From Succinimonas sp963628765 (lineage in GTDB: Bacteria > Pseudomonadota > Gammaproteobacteria > Enterobacterales > Succinivibrionaceae): a stretch of 24,074 nt of DNA. The notes below the pieces were generated by a model. It made no database searches and had not been told where the DNA came from. It was given only the letters and a program-made list of their open reading frames with translations. The stretch covers positions 1 to 24,074 of the forward strand of contig CAVGFV010000214.1 of the NCBI GenBank assembly GCA_963628765.1, read 5' to 3'. Within the stretch, counting starts at the first letter, position 1; each line of letters opens with the position of its first letter. This document shows, one piece after another, positions 1-6,323 of this stretch. The translations under genes were made by a program, and so were the position numbers.

Positions 1-75
1 TCTACAACTTCCTTAAACTTTTTTTCTGTGTATGTTTAAAATGACAGAATTACGGTTACTAGTTTTTATAAAAAT

Positions 76-110
76 AAAGCATAGCTATGTTTGTATGGCT
101 ATGCTTTTTT
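76..110. terminator. Bidirectional intrinsic terminator downstream of degS
   Basis: Arms 76-88 and 95-107 pair over about 13 bp with one G-T wobble and enclose a 6-base loop. On the plus strand the hairpin runs into six T's (105-110). On the minus strand it runs into an AT-rich tract with several T's. It can therefore end degS and also an unseen plus-strand gene left of the window. Bases 1-75 show no recognisable coding sequence. Confidence 0.8.
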
Positions 111-136
111 CGTTTCTGTATGTGGTTCTAGATTTT

Positions 137-1237
137 CTAATTAAGAACTTGCTCTACAACCTTAACAGTAACGTTCTTGATTTCACCTTTTCTGATAATT
201 GTGAAGTTTACGTCTGTGCCTGGCTTACTATCAGCAATGAGTTCCATTGTGTGCCTCATATCTCTCACTTCATTGTCATTCACACTTACAACAATGTCTT
301 GAGGTTCTAGGATATTATGTGCAGGTCCATTAGGATCAATACTAGTGATAATAATGCCTTTGTAGTGTTCTTTTTCATTTGGGAATTTATTGCTGATATT
401 TGATATATCATCAGCAGCTATACCAAGATATCCACGAATTACCTTGCCATTTTTGATTATCTCTTTTAAGACATGTATGGCTTGTTTTGCAGGTACCGCA
501 AAGCTAATGCCATTAGCTTTGGCATCGTCAGCGCCGGTGAGGGTAGCTGTACTTATACCTACGAATTCCCCTCGAGTATTAACGACAGCTCCTCCTGAAT
601 TGCCTTGGTTTATTGGTGCATCGGTTTGGATTAAATCTTGAATACCTTCATTAAGGTCTACTTTATTGAGTAATGTTATACCGCTACCAGATCTACCTAC
701 AGCACTAATAATTCCGTGTGTAATGGTTTGCCCGAGGTTATAGGGGTTACCTATCGCGAGAACTACATCCCCTAGGTGTACGTCATTCTTTTCATTATAG
801 GGAATAGCTTTAAGGGATACCTTCTCAGAGATCTTGAGAACTGCTATATCGGTTCTCCTATCATAGCCAATGAGGTTAGCTTGATAAGTTTTACCATCTC
901 TTAGTTGCACGCCAATGGTGGTATTTTGTTTGGCCGCCATAATCACATGGAAATTGGTAATAATGAGGCCATCTGAGCTCATTATGATTCCTGAGCCTGA
1001 ACTCAACAATTCGCCATTAGTTTGACTTTCAGTTCCGGTGTAGTTTATGTCGGACACTTTTACGAAGATATTAACGACAGAAGGTGCACTTTTTTCAATC
1101 GCATAAGAATAGGTTGAAGGTATAGAACTTTTAAAAATATTAATTTCACCACTTTGTTCTGTGGAAACTATCTTGGTGATAGCCACAGTTAGTAGTCCTA
1201 TAGTAAGTCCTATCCCAACGCTCTTGATGTAGCTCAT
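137..1237 (-). CDS. degS: DegS, membrane-anchored site-1 serine protease of the sigma-E pathway
   Basis: This is a periplasmic trypsin-like protease held in the inner membrane. In the E. coli family it senses unfolded outer-membrane proteins through its PDZ domain and cuts the anti-sigma factor RseA. The 366 residues (E. coli 355) hold an uncleaved N-terminal anchor at about 5-25, a protease domain with triad His97, Asp130 and Ser214 (GNSGG motif), and a single PDZ domain from about 255. One PDZ plus a membrane anchor separates it from DegP/DegQ. The loop between the AVGRSG motif (about 179-184) and QTDA (about 204-207) is some 8 residues longer than in E. coli. AAGGA precedes the ATG. It lies 133 bases after degQ, past the degQ terminator and behind its own candidate promoter. 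rseA is not in the window. Confidence 0.93.
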   Translation of the reverse strand: MSYIKSVGIGLTIGLLTVAITKIVSTEQSGEINIFKSSIPSTYSYAIEKSAPSVVNIFVKVSDINYTGTESQTNGELLSSGSGIIMSSDGLIITNFHVIMAAKQNTTIGVQLRDGKTYQANLIGYDRRTDIAVLKISEKVSLKAIPYNEKNDVHLGDVVLAIGNPYNLGQTITHGIISAVGRSGSGITLLNKVDLNEGIQDLIQTDAPINQGNSGGAVVNTRGEFVGISTATLTGADDAKANGISFAVPAKQAIHVLKEIIKNGKVIRGYLGIAADDISNISNKFPNEKEHYKGIIITSIDPNGPAHNILEPQDIVVSVNDNEVRDMRHTMELIADSKPGTDVNFTIIRKGEIKNVTVKVVEQVLN

Positions 1238-1286
1238 AGGTAATCCTTGCGTTAATAATAATTAAAACCAATTAGGCTTTTTACAT

Positions 1287-1315
1287 ATTCTACAAATGAT
1301 ATTTGTCTATGTCTA
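1287..1315 (-). promoter_or_regulatory. Candidate housekeeping promoter of degS
   Basis: Read on the minus strand, TAGACA (1310-1315) and TAGAAT (1287-1292) are separated by exactly 17 bases. They lie about 50 bases before the degS ATG and after the degQ terminator. This would give DegS a supply independent of degQ. It rests on sequence match only. Confidence 0.5.
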
Positions 1316-1320
1316 AAAGA

Positions 1321-1349
1321 TAATAAAAAGGGCAGCTAAAGCTGCCCCT
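1321..1349 (-). terminator. degQ terminator
   Basis: The perfect 7-bp GC-rich stem 1330-1336/1341-1347 has a 4-base loop. On the minus strand it is followed by CTTTTTATTA. It sits 22 bases past the degQ stop. Confidence 0.88.
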
Positions 1350-1370
1350 TCATACCAGGAAAAATAAAGC

Positions 1371-2744
1371 TTACAAGCTTCTTGTAATATAGATTACTGC
1401 ATTGCCTCTAATGATACGGAGAGCAATAAAGTCTTTTTGCTTTTGTAAAGCTTTTTCCAAATCTTCCACGCTATTTACTGGAGTCTTATTGGCTTCAACG
1501 ATAATATCGCCTTTTTGTAAATTAAGTTTCGCAGCAGGGCTGTTTTCTTGAATGCTCTTAACTTCAACGCCACCTTCTTTATCGCCTCTTGCTTCCAAAG
1601 TAGCACCTTCAAAGAGAGGATTTTCACTTTGTACCATTTCTTCCACTGAATCAGAAGAATCTAGGGTTACATCAACTTCAAAATCTTTACCGTCTCTGAA
1701 AACACCAAGCTTAACTTTAGTGCCAGATCCAAGGGTAGCAATCTTAGCTCTTAACTGACCGAAGTTAGCGATTGTAGCGCCGTTGATAGAGGTTAAGATA
1801 TCGCCTGATTTAATGCCAGCCTTGTCGGCAGCAGAACCCTTCTTAACTTCGTTTACAAAGGCACCGTTAACGTTCTTGTAGTCAAAGTTCTTAGCGAGCT
1901 CTTCGGTAACTTCAGTACCCATAATACCGAGCATACCGCGTTTTACTTTACCGTGAGTAATAAGCTGCTCGGCAGTAGACTTAGCCATATTAGCAGGTAT
2001 CGCAAAGCCAATGCCGATATTACCACCTGCTTTACCTAAAATAGCAGTATTGATACCTACGAGTTCACCCTTAAGATTTAAGAGGGCACCACCAGAGTTA
2101 CCGGAGTTAATAGCAGCATCGGTCTGAATGAAGTTCTCGTAGTTTTCAATATTGAGGCCAGAACGACCAAGAGCACTAACAATACCAGAGGTTACGGTTT
2201 GTCCTAAACCAAATGGATTGCCGATAGCGATAACGAAGTCACCAACTCTGATCTTGTCAGAATTAGCAAATGGGATAGCAGTGAGGTTTTCAGCTTTTTC
2301 AAGTTTTAAGACTGCAATATCAGTTTGCTGGTCGCCACCAATCTTTTTAGCTTTGATTACACGACCATCATGTAAGGTAACCTTGATTTCATCAGCGCCA
2401 TCTACTACGTGATAATTAGTAATAACAGTGCCTTTTTCAGCATCGATAATTACACCTGAGCCAAGAGCTGAAAAAGATCTTTCGCGTGGCATTTCTGGAA
2501 AGAAGAATCTAAATTGTTCTGGGATTTCCATAATGTCATTTCGTAGAGACTTTTTACCATTCACAGAAATATTAACCACTGCAGGTACAACTTTTTCTAG
2601 AAGAGGTGCAAGAGATGGAACTTCTTGAGTGTTTCCTTGAGCCATTGCATTTATTAGTGGTGTAGCGTCTGCATTTGCATTAAATGGAAGTACTCCTGCA
2701 ATTGCTAATGTTGCTGCTACAAAAATGGCCTTCTTTTTAAACAT
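1371..2744 (-). CDS. degQ: DegQ/DegP-family periplasmic serine protease and chaperone
   Basis: This protein degrades or refolds damaged periplasmic proteins as an oligomeric cage. The 457 residues (E. coli DegQ 455, DegP 474) start with a signal peptide, predicted to be cut after Ala-Asn-Ala at about 25. A protease domain follows with triad His112, Asp142 and Ser217 (GNSGG), then two PDZ domains at about 260-350 and 370-455. The LA loop (about 64-90) is short, without the long Q-rich insertion of DegP. That and the place between zapG and degS favour DegQ. GGAG lies 7 bases before the ATG. The upstream region has a strong sigma-E-type promoter match, which in E. coli is a feature of degP rather than degQ. 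This enzyme may therefore be the stress-induced protease here. Whether a separate degP exists cannot be seen. Confidence 0.92.
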   Translation of the reverse strand: MFKKKAIFVAATLAIAGVLPFNANADATPLINAMAQGNTQEVPSLAPLLEKVVPAVVNISVNGKKSLRNDIMEIPEQFRFFFPEMPRERSFSALGSGVIIDAEKGTVITNYHVVDGADEIKVTLHDGRVIKAKKIGGDQQTDIAVLKLEKAENLTAIPFANSDKIRVGDFVIAIGNPFGLGQTVTSGIVSALGRSGLNIENYENFIQTDAAINSGNSGGALLNLKGELVGINTAILGKAGGNIGIGFAIPANMAKSTAEQLITHGKVKRGMLGIMGTEVTEELAKNFDYKNVNGAFVNEVKKGSAADKAGIKSGDILTSINGATIANFGQLRAKIATLGSGTKVKLGVFRDGKDFEVDVTLDSSDSVEEMVQSENPLFEGATLEARGDKEGGVEVKSIQENSPAAKLNLQKGDIIVEANKTPVNSVEDLEKALQKQKDFIALRIIRGNAVIYITRSL

Positions 2745-2786
2745 ACTATGTCTCCATTATTACCTAACTATAATAAGTTCTCTTGT

Positions 2787-2814
2787 TTTGACTTTAGTAA
2801 TTTGTAAAAGTTCA
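2787..2814 (-). promoter_or_regulatory. Sigma-E (RpoE)-type promoter of degQ
   Basis: Read on the minus strand, TGAACTT (2808-2814) and GTCAAA (2787-2792) are separated by 15 bases. This closely matches the known sigma-E consensus GGAACTT-N15/16-GTC(A/T)AA. The predicted start near 2781 leaves a leader of about 37 bases before the ATG at 2744. It would put degQ under the pathway triggered by DegS, encoded next door. Confidence 0.65.
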
Positions 2815-2960
2815 TTACCTTAGTTTGGGGAGGCTTTTTGTATTCGTTTTAGAACCATAAATTGCATGAGTTTTATTGTTTAGTAAGGTTCAATTTATGT
2901 GTAAGTTCTTATGTGCGAGGCCACTAGACTAGTCGTTTTTAGCCTGCAATATACGAATAT

Positions 2961-3004
2961 TAAAAAAGACAACCCGTTAGTAATAATATGGAGTTGCCTT
3001 TTTA
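2961..3004 (-). terminator. zapG terminator
   Basis: On the minus strand, AAAGGCAAC pairs with GTTGTCTTT across a loop of about 14-20 bases, extended by CC/GG with one bulged base, and runs into a T tract. It lies 29 bases past the zapG stop. The interval 2745-2960 holds the degQ promoter and no gene that I can see. Confidence 0.65.
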
Positions 3005-3032
3005 AATTTAAAGTGGAGGAAACGGAGAAATT

Positions 3033-3461
3033 TTAATTTTTCTTTTCTTCAGGTGCTTTATTTTCAACAGGAGCAGTTTCTTCTTCAATCTTGGTATCAG
3101 GCATGATATCAATTACTTCTTTTTCTTCGTGGATGATTTTAGTTACATTTTCTTTAGGCTTTTCATTAACTGAACTCTGGAACATATTGCCTAATTGCGG
3201 CATGATTTTTCTGCTTTGTTCAGACATATATCTTGAATAAGCACGATAGCTGTTTTCCATTTGTTCGAAGAGAGCATTACCACCGAGGAAGAAATCATTG
3301 ATTACTCTCTTATGACTAGCCAAATCTCTTTTAGCTCTAGTTAATTCGTCTTCTAATCTTGATTTATCACGTTTTCTAGTTGAAAAATAGCTGAGCGAAT
3401 AACCAACAATTAAACCGATAACCCCGGCGACAACAATATAAGTAATTTCTAATCCGTCCAT
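3033..3461 (-). CDS. zapG: ZapG (YhcB, DUF1043), inner-membrane envelope/division protein
   Basis: ZapG/YhcB is a small bitopic inner-membrane protein. In E. coli it links cell division with envelope synthesis, and its loss disturbs cell width and septation. The 142 residues (E. coli 132) show one N-terminal membrane helix at about 6-26. A charged heptad-like helix follows at about 33-85, with the family pattern of FF...AL.EQM...YR..Y.HM (here RYMSEQS). The tail is acidic and Pro/Glu-rich, probably disordered, and somewhat longer than in E. coli. As in E. coli it precedes degQ-degS. The gene zapE, which in E. coli lies between zapG and the rplM operon, is missing; only 363 non-coding bases separate zapG and rplM. 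Confidence 0.85.
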   Translation of the reverse strand: MDGLEITYIVVAGVIGLIVGYSLSYFSTRKRDKSRLEDELTRAKRDLASHKRVINDFFLGGNALFEQMENSYRAYSRYMSEQSRKIMPQLGNMFQSSVNEKPKENVTKIIHEEKEVIDIMPDTKIEEETAPVENKAPEEKKN

Positions 3462-3517
3462 GAATGTGTTAGCCCTACTATTATTTTAAAAGAATCCCTA
3501 TGCGTAATGACCTAAGC

Positions 3518-3523
3518 ATTATA
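3518..3523 (-). promoter_or_regulatory. Candidate -10 of zapG
   Basis: The minus strand reads a perfect TATAAT here, 57 bases before the zapG ATG. No good -35 hexamer stands at 16-18 bases, so the call rests on the -10 alone. Confidence 0.35.
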
Positions 3524-3652
3524 TTACATCTGTTTTTATATTCTGTAATTTAAGGCATAATTTGGGACTAGTGTCATGTTGTGGCATAAGCCTTGCGTTA
3601 GTAATAAAACGTTTTCTCAAAGTAGTGCATCAAAACAAAATTGTGAAAGTAG

Positions 3653-3681
3653 TTGGCTTTTCTTCTTCTTTAGTGTAGTAT
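3653..3681 (+). promoter_or_regulatory. Candidate rplM-rpsI promoter
   Basis: TTGGCT (3653-3658) and TAGTAT (3676-3681) are spaced by 17 bases. A start near 3688 gives a leader of about 137 bases, which holds the hairpins listed next. Confidence 0.55.
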
Positions 3682-3724
3682 ATGCGCACCCACAAGCGTT
3701 ACAAGTCTAAATGACTTAAAACGA

Positions 3725-3792
3725 TTCGAGTTCTTATCTCGAAGGGGGTAAGATAATTCGAAAAAAAATGCAGGCATAGGGAAACCAATGCC
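3725..3792 (+). promoter_or_regulatory. Structured leader of rplM, candidate L13 autoregulatory site
   Basis: Three hairpins can be drawn by hand. Hairpin A is TTCGAG/CTCGAA at 3725-3730/3738-3743. Hairpin B is TTATCT/AGATAA at 3734-3739/3751-3756; it shares bases with A, so both cannot form at once. Hairpin C pairs GGCAT (3773-3777) with ATGCC (3788-3792) around an A-A mismatch and GG/CC capped by a GAAA tetraloop. E. coli rplM is known to be repressed by its own product L13 through the leader. A similar role here is inference. The rest of the zapG-rplM gap holds promoters only. Confidence 0.5.
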
Positions 3793-3824
3793 GGTTGTTC
3801 AACAAATAAGTTTGGGTTAATTAC

Positions 3825-4253
3825 ATGAAAACTTTCGTTGCAAAACCAGACGAGATCAAACGCGACTGGTACGTAGTTGATGCTGACGGTAAAACACTTG
3901 GTCGTCTTGCTACTGAAGTTGCATCTCGTTTACGTGGCAAAAATAAGCCATTTTTCTCTCCTTTCCAGGACACTGGTGACTACATTATCGTAGTTAATGC
4001 GTCTAAGATTAAGGTTACTGGCCGTAAATTCACTGATAAGATCTATCATTCTCACTCAGGTTATCCTGGTGGAATCAAAGATGTTCCATTCAATGAACTT
4101 CTTGCTAAGAAGCCTGAAATGGTTATCGAATCTGCTGTACGTGGCATGCTCCCTAAGGGACCACTTGGACGTGCAATGTTCCGTAAGTTAAAGGTATATG
4201 CTGGTGCTACTCATGATCATGCAGCTCAGCAGCCACAGGTTTTAGACATTTAA
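3825..4253 (+). CDS. rplM: Ribosomal protein L13 (uL13)
   Basis: L13 is an early-assembling 50S subunit protein that binds 23S rRNA. The 142 residues equal the E. coli length, and the family blocks are intact: WYVVDADGKTLGRLA near the start, then a GKNKP...GDYIIVVNA block and a VRGMLPKGPLGR block. The start codon is preceded only by a weak GGG eight bases upstream. Weak initiation is common for autoregulated ribosomal genes. It forms an operon with rpsI, whose start lies 11 bases past this stop. Confidence 0.98.
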   Translation: MKTFVAKPDEIKRDWYVVDADGKTLGRLATEVASRLRGKNKPFFSPFQDTGDYIIVVNASKIKVTGRKFTDKIYHSHSGYPGGIKDVPFNELLAKKPEMVIESAVRGMLPKGPLGRAMFRKLKVYAGATHDHAAQQPQVLDI

Positions 4254-4264
4254 AGGTGAAAAAA

Positions 4265-4657
4265 ATGGCAGAAAATCAGTATTACGGTACAGGCCGTCGC
4301 AAGAGCTCAACTGCTCGTGTATTTATTAAGCAGGGTACTGGCAAATTAGAAATCAATGGTCGCTCCCTTGATGAATATTTTGGTCGTGAAACTGCTCGCA
4401 TGGTTGTTCGTCAGCCTTTAGAACTTCTAAGCATCGGTGACAAGCTTGATCTTTACATCACTGTTATCGGTGGTGGTATTTCTGGTCAGGCAGGTGCAAT
4501 CCGTCACGGTATTACCCGTGCTCTTATCGAATATGATGAATCATTCCGTTCAGAACTTCGTAAGGCTGGTTACGTAACACGTGATGCTCGTTGCGTAGAA
4601 CGTAAGAAGGTTGGTCTCCACAAGTCTCGTAAACGTCCACAGTACTCTAAGCGTTAA
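4265..4657 (+). CDS. rpsI: Ribosomal protein S9 (uS9)
   Basis: S9 is a 30S head protein whose C-terminal Ser-Lys-Arg tail reaches the P-site tRNA; the protein here ends in SKR. I take the ATG at 4265 (130 residues, as in E. coli, beginning MAENQYYGTGRRK) and not the in-frame GTG at 4256. That GTG is part of the ribosome-binding sequence AAGGTG. The block GGGISGQAGAIRHGI is intact. It is the second gene of the rplM operon, which ends in the terminator just downstream. In E. coli sspA follows; here it is absent. Confidence 0.98.
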   Translation: MAENQYYGTGRRKSSTARVFIKQGTGKLEINGRSLDEYFGRETARMVVRQPLELLSIGDKLDLYITVIGGGISGQAGAIRHGITRALIEYDESFRSELRKAGYVTRDARCVERKKVGLHKSRKRPQYSKR

Positions 4658-4687
4658 TATTGCGTTAGATTTACTTTTACGTTTAAT

Positions 4688-4715
4688 AAAACCTCGGTTT
4701 CACCGAGGTTTTATT
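4688..4715 (+). terminator. rplM-rpsI terminator
   Basis: A perfect 10-bp stem (4688-4697/4703-4712) has a 5-base loop and a T-rich 3' arm and tail. It lies 31 bases past the rpsI stop. Confidence 0.9.
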
Positions 4716-5111
4716 ATGCGTGAAAGGAGATCAAAATTTGTTCCCCTTATGCCATTGTTAAGGGTATTATTAGTTATATTCCTTTCTCATAGTTGATAGT
4801 GTATAATCAAGTGCGAGAAATTCTTGTTTTACAAGAGTTACGGGATCTTATTTCTATTTTTAAGATATCTTAAAGGTAGGTATCTAAGATCCACGATTGG
4901 AAAAGTTTTCCAAAAGGATGTGTCAACAATCCTTTAAGGACTTTAGCCCTTGAAAAGCTGTGTTTGTAAGAGTTACATGGATTTTTTCAAGAATTAAAGT
5001 TTTTAAGTTCATCATTGCTAGTTATTGATGAATAGTTGACTACGGGATGTATATTGACCATGTTTGTGTGTGATATCATTTAGTCGCATTATAGATATCT
5101 AGGATTTAATT
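4716..5111 (+). other. Hairpin-rich gap before sspB: possible leader RNA or small RNA
   Basis: This holds no recognised gene and no trace of sspA. A perfect TATAAT (4802-4807) with a poor -35 could start a transcript near 4814. Downstream lie many inverted repeats: 4822-4827/4831-4836; 4843-4850/4885-4892; a 12-base palindrome at 4861-4872; 4897-4904/4906-4913; and 4913-4919/4929-4935. A short direct repeat (AAGAGTTAC followed by GGAT) occurs at 4833 and 4968. A 26-codon frame at 4716-4796 encodes a basic then hydrophobic peptide. TTGACT and TTGACC hexamers near 5036 and 5055 lack well-placed -10 partners, so the sspB promoter is unclear. Confidence 0.35.
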
Positions 5112-5666
5112 ATGGCTGATGGCTTAAATATTCCACCTTGTCGCCCATATATAATTAGAGCATTATATGATTGGATGGTGGACAACCGATTGACTCCACA
5201 GATAAGTGTCAATGTAAACTTGCCAGGTGTAGAGCTCCCTCTACAATATTCCCAAAATGGCATTATTGTTTTAAATATTTCCCCTACCGCAGTACGTAAT
5301 TTGGCTATTGATAATGATGCCATTGCTTTTAGTGCTAGATTTGGTGGCGTACCACACGAAGTTTATGTACCTATGTATGCGGTAACTACTATTTACCCAC
5401 GTGAAGATATTTCTCTCGGCATGTGTATGTTCCCAGAACGCGCTTATGACGAGATGTTTGAATCTGGTAACGTTCCTGAAAGGAATGGTGGTGCTCATCT
5501 AGCTGAAGTTGATAGCGTTGGTACTACAGATACCGGAACTAAGAAAGGTGGCCTAGAAATCGTTGATAGCGATGATGGAGATGCCTCAAAAGATACTAAA
5601 AAAAACCAAGAAAAAACTGAAACCCCTATAAAGCATAAAAAACCAACATTAGAAATTGTTGAGTAA
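5112..5666 (+). CDS. sspB: SspB, ClpXP specificity-enhancing adaptor
   Basis: SspB dimers bind the tmRNA-encoded ssrA degradation tag and deliver stalled-translation products to ClpXP. The 184 residues (E. coli 165) open with the substrate-binding domain (about 8-112). Its conserved blocks include RPY..RA.YDWM.DN.LTP, LPGVELPL and SARFGGVP. A long acidic linker follows, then a short hydrophobic tail ending PTLEIVE (178-184). That tail matches in place the E. coli ClpX-binding motif PALRVVK. Oddly, a second similar stretch, GGLEIVDS, lies at 146-153 in the linker. AGGA sits 8 bases before the ATG. Usually sspA precedes it in the same operon, but here sspB stands alone. Confidence 0.9.
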   Translation: MADGLNIPPCRPYIIRALYDWMVDNRLTPQISVNVNLPGVELPLQYSQNGIIVLNISPTAVRNLAIDNDAIAFSARFGGVPHEVYVPMYAVTTIYPREDISLGMCMFPERAYDEMFESGNVPERNGGAHLAEVDSVGTTDTGTKKGGLEIVDSDDGDASKDTKKNQEKTETPIKHKKPTLEIVE

Positions 5667-5703
5667 TTATAAATAATAAATAATAAAAATTTATGACATT
5701 AAA

Positions 5704-5737
5704 AAAACCTTCTTGAAAAAGAAGGTTTTCGTTTTTT
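5704..5737. terminator. Bidirectional terminator between sspB and diaA
   Basis: An 11-bp stem (5704-5714/5719-5729) has a GAAA loop. T's follow on the plus strand (5732-5737) and a run of seven T's on the minus strand. It serves the converging sspB and lpoA-diaA units and touches the diaA stop. Confidence 0.88.
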
Positions 5738-6320
5738 AGATTTCCTTGAGAGAACCAGCAATGCTGTTTAATAGCGTTAGCGCAACTACGAGAAAACTAT
5801 CCTCATTGCTGGTATTTAGCTTTATCGCAACATCATTCTCAGAACTCAAGTATTGGAGAATTTCATCTTTATTAGTGCAGATGCACACGATGTGAATATC
5901 TTTTTTATGGGCCGCATCAACCATAGAATGAAAATAATTGGAGCTCTCTTCGGAGTTTTGACTCACAATAATCAAGCTGTCAGAACTATCTTCATTCGCT
6001 TCTGATACTGCATCGAATTCTAAACGCATCCCTTCTTCAATACCAAAATTTTGGTATAAACAGCTTATTTGGGATGCGTCAGTGCACAAAACCACGCTAC
6101 TTATTAAGGCTCTACTAAAATAGTTGTTCAGATTTAACTGATGACTAAAAATTTCTAGTAGAGGGCGAGTAAGGCTTGTCCCAGCACAGATAATCTTCTT
6201 ACCCGCAGTGATGCTAAGACTAAGCATCGCTGCAGCGTATGAAGTATTATCGAAAGCTTCCTGTTGCAGATTTAATAAGTCTGCACCTGTTATTTCAACG
6301 TGTTCTTGCGCGTTTTCCAT
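5736..6320 (-). CDS. diaA: DiaA-like SIS-domain protein (divergent)
   Basis: DiaA is a SIS-fold protein that binds DnaA and times replication initiation in E. coli. The assignment rests on length (194 versus 196), the place directly after lpoA, and a full-length weak match. Two stretches line up best: AAMLSLSITAGKKIICAGTS (about 30-49) and DAAHKKDIHIVCICTN (about 138-153). The usual glycine-rich GNGTSA turn of SIS proteins is reduced to AGTSLT, so sugar-phosphate binding is doubtful. The start lies 3 bases after the lpoA stop with no clear ribosome-binding site, which suggests translational coupling. yraN, which sits between lpoA and diaA in E. coli, is missing. It could also be another SIS protein that has replaced DiaA. 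Confidence 0.65.
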   Translation of the reverse strand: MENAQEHVEITGADLLNLQQEAFDNTSYAAAMLSLSITAGKKIICAGTSLTRPLLEIFSHQLNLNNYFSRALISSVVLCTDASQISCLYQNFGIEEGMRLEFDAVSEANEDSSDSLIIVSQNSEESSNYFHSMVDAAHKKDIHIVCICTNKDEILQYLSSENDVAIKLNTSNEDSFLVVALTLLNSIAGSLKEI

Positions 6321-6323
6321 AAA

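Noticed and set aside
390..641. 83-codon plus-strand frame opposite degS
   Set aside because: It is a shadow of the protease coding strand and resembles no family.
4256..4264. GTG start for rpsI
   Set aside because: It is part of the AAGGTG ribosome-binding sequence; the ATG at 4265 gives the exact E. coli length and N terminus.
4716..5111. Remnant of sspA or a tmRNA gene in the sspB upstream gap
   Set aside because: No glutathione-transferase-like peptide in any frame, and no tRNA-like ends or tag frame of tmRNA.
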